64,000 nucleotides of DNA, taken from Anthopleura xanthogrammica (taxonomy: Eukaryota > Cnidaria > Anthozoa > Actiniaria > Actiniidae). The notes beneath the pieces are model-generated. The model made no database searches and had not been told where the DNA came from. It saw only the letters and a program-made list of their open reading frames with translations. The stretch is from the NCBI GenBank assembly GCA_964019055.1, contig OZ025221.1, forward strand, positions 6,974,468 to 7,038,467. The letters run 5' to 3'. Below, one piece after another: positions 56,967 through 64,000 of this stretch (its first letter is position 1; each line of letters begins with the position of its first letter). The position numbers were made by a program, and so were the translations under genes.

Positions 56967-58193
56967 AATATTATTTTACAGAATTTATTAATTTGGTTGG
57001 ATTCAAATTTGTGTCAAAATCATAGCATTTTTCACAGTTACTAAAAATAGATATTGCAAAGCCTTGGGGGATTGAAATGCAAACAAACTTTGTTAAAAAG
57101 GGGGGTAACTGTTACAGGGTACGTACAGCCTGCCAATACCAGAAGAAACCCATAAAAGGCATTAAAATGGTGAGGGGGGGGGGGGGGGGTGACTATTCTG
57201 CCTTCCCACCACCCTTGGATCTGCCCTTGTGATGTGCATGTAGGGAACCACTGTTACAAAGCTACAAACTTAACTACTGTAATTCCTCTATCAAGCCCCT
57301 CATGTGGGGGGGGGGGGGGGAGGCTTAATTTTCCCAGGCATGTTTGAGGGGTGTTATGAATTAAGCTAAACACAGTACAATGTATGCTACCAGGATATAA
57401 GTTCAGGATTGATTTATTACAAACATGATTTTTCCCTATTATTATTACAGTTTAAACCGACAACAAAATTAACTTTGTCACTCTTGTATATAATTGAGAA
57501 TTTACAGTAAAAAATTTCATGGTATACTAGCAAGTAAAAACTTGAACCAATTGAAAGAACTTGTAACAATTTGACCGAATGCAATAAATAAATGGGATTT
57601 AGCAGTGGCATCTCTACAGAGTAGCTTTTCGTCTACTGAAATTCAAATTGGAATTTAGAAGTTGATTTTGGTGGAGGGAGGAAAACAGGAGAACCTGGAG
57701 AAAAACCCTTGAAACACAGAAGAGAACAAACAAACAACTCTACTTACATACGAGCCAAGTGGGATTTGAACCTGGTGCACATTGGTTAGCGGTGAATGCT
57801 CTCACCCAACATCAGCCATGCTTGCATATCATTGTAGCAATGATGATGATTAATATTATCACAGCAAATGATTTATTTGAGAGATAATAACCCATTGCAT
57901 GGAGGTTGGTTACAATGCAAGTCCATTGTTATTGAAGAACCTATTTAAGATGATAATCCCATTTGACCCATAATAAGAAAACACTGCAAAGTAATTGAAG
58001 TTCAACAAATAAATGGAATGGGAAGAATGGGATTGGGAATAATGGAAAGGAAAATTTGAAATCAGAAGGGGAAAGCTTGTGACATAAAATCTATTCAGTA
58101 TAGTTCGGGCTTTATTCCTATTTAAGAACAATATAATTTCAGTGGGTCTTGTACTCTCACAATACCTCTAGCAGCGGGATTAGAAAGTATTAT
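56967..58193. other. Intergenic region AXIN-ASPSCR1
   Basis: About 1.2 kb without a gene. Poly-G runs near 57,173-57,190 and 57,307-57,321 and a SINE (57,640-57,830); otherwise AT-rich. Confidence 0.65.
57640..57830 (-). mobile_element. tRNA-derived SINE, minus orientation
   Basis: Reverse of the central domain ('ttgattttggtggagggaggaaaacaggagaacctggagaaaaaccctt'), then 'gggatttgaacctggtgcac' (B box on minus: GGTTCAAATCCC) and 'ggtgaatgctctcacc' (A-box side). Confidence 0.75.
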
Positions 58194-58258
58194 GGGCTCC
58201 CTGTGTGTTTACCCAGTTGTTTTGGTCTTCCTGTGGTATACTTCCTTTTCCATTCAAA
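58194..58258 (+). promoter_or_regulatory. ASPSCR1 proximal promoter/5'UTR motifs
   Basis: GGGCTCCCTGTGTGTTT (58194-58210), CTTCCTGTGGT (58227-58237) and CATTCAAAATGGCTGC (58251-58266, over the ATG) appear in the same order as before NUP85. Confidence 0.5.
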
Positions 58259-59039
58259 ATGGCTGCCTGCAAGAGTGTTGTTGTCGTTTGTCCAAATGCT
58301 CGCCGACAAACCATTAAAGTTGGTCCAACTACAACTATCTTACAAGTAAGTATATCAAAGTTTCTTACTTTGATCTTATATAGCTTAATTAATTGCTTCT
58401 AACTAGAAAAATCTTAGAATATTAATCTTCAAAAATCTAAGCTCAATTTTTCCCAAACTTTTTTTCTTTCTTTTTTGTTTTCCAAATGATCATCATCGAT
58501 CTAAATGAACAAAATAGGCTCAGAATAGTGTTTATAAGATATTCATTCTTTTGTGTGTTTAGTATTTATTCTCTATTTTTTGAGATTTTTGATAAAAAAA
58601 ACAAAGAAAAACACGTTTTAGATGTACATAAGATTGTGCTTTTTTATTAAGTTAAGATTTGTCGTTTAAAGATTTTGGAGGAAGTCTGCAAGAAGCAAGG
58701 ATTTTCAAGCCAAGAACATGGTATAAAGTAAGTCATAAAAAGGCTTTTTAGGCAAGTTATATAAAGTCATTTCATAATTAGGAACATGAATTAGATGTGG
58801 AAGATGGTCAACTTTTGTATTCCATTTTTTTAGGCATCAGAAGAAGATACTGGATGAAACCTTACCAATACGGTATTCAGGGCTGTCAAATAATGCCCAT
58901 CTAGAGGTAGTAAAGCAGGCAAAAACATCCAAACAAGGTATCAGTGGTTAATGATTTGATGATGATGATGATAATGATCATGATGATCATGATGATGATC
59001 ATGATGATCATGATCATGATCATGATCATGATCATGATG

Positions 59040-59071
<32 letters not shown>

Positions 59072-62000
59072 CATGATGATGATCATGATCATGATGATGA
59101 TCATCATCATGATCATCATGATCATCATGATGATCATGATGATGATGATCATGATCATCATGATCATGATGATCATGATGATCATGATGATCATGATGAT
59201 CATGATGATGATATCTGATGAAGGTATCAGTGGTTGATAATCATTAATGATAATGTATTATTAGTGATGATGATGTTGATAGTCATCTTTTCACCTGCAG
59301 GAGCTCAGTGCACAATAGCCTTACAATTAGCATCTGGTGAAAGACTTCAAAAAGATTTTCCTCCAGAAATCTCTCTTATGGATCTTGTAACTCACTGGAA
59401 TTCTCAAGAAGGAAGGTAAAATAAATGAATGAATGAATGAATGAATGAATGGATGGATGGATGGATGGATGGATGGATGGATGGATGGATGGATGGATGG
59501 ATGGATGGATGGATGGATGGATGGATGGATGGATGGATGGATGGATGGATGGATGGATGGATGGATGGATGGATGGATGGATGGATGGATGGATGGATGG
59601 ATGGATGGATGGATGGATGGATGGATGGATGGATGGATGGATGGATGGATGGATGGATGGATGGATGGATGGATGGATGGATGGATGGATGGATGGATGG
59701 ATGGATGGATGGATGGATGGATGGATGGATGGATGGATGGATGGATGGATGGATGGATGGATGGATGGATGGATGGATGGATGGATGGATGGATGGATGG
59801 ATGGATGGATGGATGGATGGATGGATGGATGGATGGATGGATGGATGGATGGATGGATGGATGGATGGATGGATGGATGGATGGATGGATGGATGGATGG
59901 ATGGATGGATGGATGGATGGATGGATGGATGGATGGATGGATGGATGGATGGATGGATGGATGGATGGATGGATGGATGGATGGATGGATGGATGGATGG
60001 ATGGATGGATGGATGGATGGATGGATGGATGGATGGATGGATGGATGGATGGATGAATGAATGAAAGCATGAATGAATGAATGAAAGCAAGAATTAAAGT
60101 ATGAATGAATGAATAAATGAATGAATGAATGAAAGCATTAATGAAAGCATAAATGAATGAATGAATGAAAGCAAGAATTAAAGTATGAATGAATGAATGA
60201 ATGAAAGCATTAATGAAAGCATAAATGAATGAATGAATGAAAGCAAGAATTAAAGTATGAATGAATGAATAAATAAATAGGATTTAGCAGTGGCATTTCC
60301 ACAGAGTGGTTGGCTCTTCAACCACTGAAATTCCAATTGGAATTTAGAAGGATTTTGCAGAAGGAGGAAAACTGGAGAACCTGGAGAAAAACCCACAGAA
60401 CAGGAGAGAACCAACAAACAACTGGCAACAAGCAAGTCCAGCAGAACTCAAATCTAGGTTGCATTGAAGAGATACAAGTGCTCTCACTGCTACACCAACC
60501 ATGCTTCCCTTAACAGCAATACAAAAATAACAACTTTTACTTCAGTCTCATTTTCCATGCAAAGAAACTTTAATTCATCAATGTTTGGGTTCTCTGTTAC
60601 TCAGCTTTTGCCTGCAGAGAACTCTTTTAGTGAGTGCTATATAATATAGACCCCTTTCATGTGATTTCAAAGCAGCTCAATTTCGAGAATAAAGAAAAGA
60701 ATTTCAATCTCCTAAGAATTGGAAAGCTGGTTTTGTCCTCCAAATTGTGCTGCATTTCTATCCCCTCAGCCTCTCCCTTTCCAGAGTCCCTGTTATGTGA
60801 AGTGTTTTTTGAAAGCTGTATGTATCTTTTCTGGTCATTATAGTGAACATCAAAACAAATTATTTGGTGAGGAAGATCAAGATGTTGTTTGTGTTTACAT
60901 GACCCAAAAAGTGAGTAATCTAAAGCCTTCTTGAACACTAAAGACCTTGTGTTAAAAAGTGAATACCTACATATCCTTGGTTGCAATCAATAATATATTT
61001 ATGGTTTAAAGTCTTGAACAAAGTACAATTTTTAATGCTTGACGGTATTTTTATGGCCTAAACCAGAGTGATTTTTGTAGCCTCTGAAGCAAATTTGAAA
61101 TCAATTTTCCTAAATTAAACCATAACTTGTTTATTATTAGATTAGTGGAGAGGATAACTTAAAGAAGACAACCCTTCACAGTCTCGGCCTGACAGGAAAT
61201 AGAGCAATCATCAGGTATAATGATTATACTATTAAACTGGGGTGAATCTAGTGGAAGGGGAGTTTGGAAGCCAGTTTCAGTCCACGATCATTTCATATTC
61301 AGGGCTTTCAGAATAAGCCAGGAGCTGCCAGAGCTCTCGCAGTTGCTTCAAAGTTAACTGTTGGCTTTTCTTTTCCTATTAAAAAATTTTGATTTCTATC
61401 TTTCATACTTTATTCTCGACTCCACAGGCTACTCCATGAGAAGGCATCTGCCGAGACATCAGAACCAATGATAAGTGAAGAATCCAAGACATCATCCAAG
61501 AAACAAGAAGCAAGTCCAGAGAACCCTCAACCAACAACACCTGTCACAGTACCATCACCAAACACAGGGACTCACTGTCAGCCATTGTCAAGTGGAGACA
61601 AAGAGACAGCTGATCTGGACAGACACAGACCATTAGACACAGGGACAGTCAGCCCTGAGAGAGGTAAAAACACATAACGATTTAAAATAATAAATAAATG
61701 AATGAAAAATAAATGAGAATGAGCATTCTTTTGGCTTGTCTTGTGTGGTGTTTGCAGCTTTTGACATTTTTCACTACCTCCCCTCCCCTCCCCCAGTAGA
61801 AATGTGTATAATATTTCTAATCCAAATCGTCTGATGCTTCAGCTGCAAGGGATCCCAAAAGAACCAGAGTCACTGGACCAAATCCATTATTTCCTGATTT
61901 CAAGGTTAGTTATTGAGTATTATTAACAAAAATAAACTTGGTTTTATATCTCTGTTCTTATTCCTTCAATCCTGATGGGAAAGGAAACAAAAAAGAATGG

Positions 62001-64000
62001 CAAACTCTCCAAAGGGAGAGGAAGGGGCCAGTATGAGGATATAAAAGACTTCTTCATCTTACATTTAAGCTTTGCCCTTAAAAACTCCTTGAAATAAAGC
62101 TTTGATCCGAACTTTGTGTATTATTTACTTAAAAAGAAATTAATATGATACAAGAGAACATATGGACCTTCATCACATGGCACTATACATGTTTATTCCC
62201 ATAATAATGAAAAACTTTGTTTAAACCCACATAACCTCATTCTAAAGCAAAAGGCTATGAGGGGGGAAATCTATTGTTCAAGCCAAGATGGCTGCTGTGT
62301 GAGAAAGATCTAGTCACAGAGGCGACCAAAGGACACCAACATAACAGGGACCAAGACAAGTTTCTGCAACAGTGGGGTGTTGTATTAAGTGCATAAAAAA
62401 TGAATTTTGATCTAAAATGGGAAAGCATTATGCCAAAAGTAGAAAAGCCACTTCTAAGCAAGTTGTTGGTATCTTTTGATTGACAGTTTCCAGAACGGCC
62501 AGCCAGTGAGGATCAAAGCCAAATAATGTAAGTAGGTTGACATAACACGACACAGGAAGTCTTGCATAAAGTCAGTCATATTGAGTGAAGATAATCAAAC
62601 ATTAGCCTGTCTGTCACATACTGTAACATCACTGCTGTTGTTTACCTCTAACAGTATGACAGAGGAGAGACTACAACATCTTGCCACACCTTGCGAGCGC
62701 TGCCCTGTCGTATTTAGTGAAGATGATCAAACATTATCCAAGGCTTCTGAGGGTAAGTCATAGATTCTGGACTGTATTTTCTGAATTTGTGAAAGAGAAG
62801 GGAAAAGAAGGCTTAAAGTAAGAGATTTTTCTCTCTTTTTTTTCTATAGAAGATTTGCCAGATTCCTTTTATGATGTAACAGTGGAAGACTTGAGAAAAA
62901 TGTTACAGGGTCTACACAGTGACAGGTTTGGAATTGGTGTTATTATTAGACCACTCTAACAGGGGAGGGGAGGACGGCAGGCTGAGGGGTCCAATCATTA
63001 TCAACAGATAAATTAATTTTTATACACATGCCATATATACCCACATTTGAAAGCACATGCCCCAGTATCACCAGCACATTAAAGAAGATCTGTCGTCACA
63101 GAATGAAATGTCTGTAAGAGTAGTTAGAATTTAAAGTCAGAAACAACAAATTAATGTCAAACATAATTTTTGTAAGTTTGAATTTAATAATGACATTTAA
63201 TGTGTTTTTTTTCCGATTACTGCGATTCTCAATATTCTGCGAACTCGGTGGTTGCAAGTTTCCGGTTGGAATTTGGTTTTTCGCTGCCGCCAGTCAAAAA
63301 TATAAAAGGTACTGACTGATTAGTTTTGATTGACGGCAGCGGAAAAACAATTTCACAACAAGCCGTTGAAATTTCGGAGTTCACAGAATAATGAGAATCG
63401 CAGTAATGCACCTACATTTTATTTAGCCAGTAAAATTATTAGATATCACACAAACGGCATAGCTATAGCTATAGTGTCTTTCTACACAGGACCAAAGGAG
63501 CTGAAATGCCACTGTTGACTAAAGCCATGAGAGAAAGTCGCCGTTTACAAGAAATGTATAAATATGAAAAAGTAAGTTGGAAAATGATCATAAAACATTA
63601 GATTGAAAATTCCCCATCTGTTGATGGAATGTGATTCAAAGAGATTGCAGCTATATGACAGGGGGAGGGGTGAAAGAAACCAAGAAGGGAGGGCCAGGCT
63701 GCAGATAGCCTGCGTAGCAGCCCATATTGGGGGGAGGGGAAAGGGGGTACAGTGCAGCCTGTGCAGGCTAGGCTGCAGGTGATGCATTAGCGTTTCCTTA
63801 CCATGTTGTTGGAGATATCAAGATACTTCAGCCAATCACGGCCCATAAGAAACCTTGAATACATGACCTTCCTTTTACCTTCACAAGATCCCACAGCTAG
63901 AGCGCTTCTCCACACAGGCTACAAGGAGATTTCTTTTTTTTCTTTTACTTGTAGGTTGTTATTCGTGTTAAATTTCCTGACAGACTTACACTTCAAGGGT
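58259..64000 (+). CDS. ASPSCR1: ASPSCR1/TUG (UBX-domain tether protein), 5' part
   Basis: Thirteen exons, the last cut by the window end: 58259-58345, 58672-58727, 58834-58937, 59301-59415, 60844-60910, 61141-61214, 61428-61663, 61843-61904, 62487-62527, 62655-62752, 62850-62925, 63490-63571, 63955-64000+. About 381 residues so far. TUG tethers GLUT4 vesicles in insulin-sensitive mammalian cells and binds p97/VCP. Seen: N-terminal ubiquitin-like domain ([21 protein letters not shown]..., human VSVLAPNGRRHTVKV) through NNAHLEVV; a second ubiquitin-like region ([16 protein letters not shown] ... [33 protein letters not shown]); a Ser/Pro/Thr-rich linker in exon 7 with no conserved sequence; [34 protein letters not shown], matching human [29 protein letters not shown]; and the start of the UBX domain, [15 protein letters not shown]. 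The start is chosen for the CAAAATGGC context and fit to human MAAPAGG. Confidence 0.94.
58956..59215. repeat. (GAT/GATCAT)n self-complementary microsatellite
   Basis: About 260 bp of mixed GATGATCAT units. Because GATCATGATC is palindromic the whole tract can fold on itself. ASPSCR1 intron 3. Confidence 0.96.
59451..60054. repeat. (GGAT)151 perfect microsatellite
   Basis: 604 bp of uninterrupted GGAT, preceded by GAAT units (59,425-59,450). All frames on both strands are open only because the repeat has no stop. Confidence 0.99.
60055..60275. repeat. GAAT-rich minisatellite next to the GGAT array
   Basis: About three copies of a ~70-bp unit 'gaatgaatgaatgaaagcaagaattaaagtatgaatgaatgaatgaatgaaagcattaatgaaagcataaat'. 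Confidence 0.9.
60285..60515 (-). mobile_element. tRNA-derived SINE, minus orientation
   Basis: Reverse of the central domain ('gcagaaggaggaaaactggagaacctggagaaaaaccc'), 'gcagaactcaaatctaggttgcat' (decayed B box) and 'gtgctctcactgctacaccaaccatgcttcc' (A-box side). The 'ggatttagcagtggcattt..acagagt' sequence at its 3' side also precedes the SINE at 57,640. ASPSCR1 intron 4. Confidence 0.75.
60647..60760. mobile_element. Partial MITE, TATAGACCCCTTT family
   Basis: 'tatagacccctttcatgtgatttcaaagcagctcaattt' and 'tcctccaaattgtgctgcattt' match 26,741-26,877; the right terminus is lost. ASPSCR1 intron 4. Confidence 0.65.
63216..63407. mobile_element. Foldback MITE, ATTACTGCGATTCTCA ends
   Basis: ATTACTGCGATTCTCAATATTCTG... 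(63,216) pairs with ...AATAATGAGAATCGCAGTAAT (63,407); inner 'tttttcgctgccgccagtcaaaa' pairs with 'ttttgattgacggcagcggaaaaa'. ASPSCR1 intron 11. Confidence 0.85.

Noticed and set aside
59441..60064. Long open frames MDGWMDGW... and HPSIHPSI... on both strands
   Set aside because: Pure GGAT microsatellite has no stop in any frame; it is intronic in ASPSCR1.

Overview
This is intron-rich, AT-rich metazoan nuclear DNA. Every multi-exon gene has GT-AG introns and codes for an animal protein. The gene set, the compact intron/exon style and the kinds of short repeats fit a cnidarian, most likely an anthozoan (coral or sea anemone). The species assignment is inference; the gene identities rest on protein similarity I recognise.

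Layout. (1) 1-2,863, +: the last seven exons of a centrosomal coiled-coil gene, CEP112. (2) 5,677-6,703, -: a two-exon gene for a predicted secreted protein with ten degenerate ~19-residue repeats, not recognised. (3) 7,013-15,200, +: a complete 15-exon tweety-family (TTYH) membrane protein gene, head-to-head with (2). (4) 17,613-17,990, -: a single-exon gene for a 125-aa predicted type I membrane protein, not recognised. (5) 18,440-40,980, +: a complete 25-exon NUP85 gene, head-to-head with (4), whose last intron is about 12.1 kb. (6) 48,569-56,742, +: a complete 7-exon AXIN gene with a tankyrase motif, RGS, GSK3-binding-like helix and DIX domain. (7) 58,259 to the window end, +: the first 13 exons of ASPSCR1/TUG, cut at the start of the UBX domain. 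I joined exons by hand and checked reading phase at each junction; the phases close for all complete genes.

The rest is introns and intergenic DNA holding several families of foldback/MITE-like elements, a tRNA-derived SINE family with a shared central domain, minisatellites and very long pure microsatellites, including 151 perfect GGAT units. I see no transposase or reverse-transcriptase ORF, rRNA, clear functional tRNA gene or CRISPR array.

The conserved genes serve different cell functions (centrosome, membrane channel-like protein, nuclear pore, Wnt signalling, GLUT4/p97 trafficking). What links them is position: all five human counterparts or paralogues lie on chromosome 17q24-q25, so the window appears to be a piece of very old animal synteny. 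The two unrecognised small genes, each sharing a short divergent promoter with a conserved gene, are the most likely novel genes.
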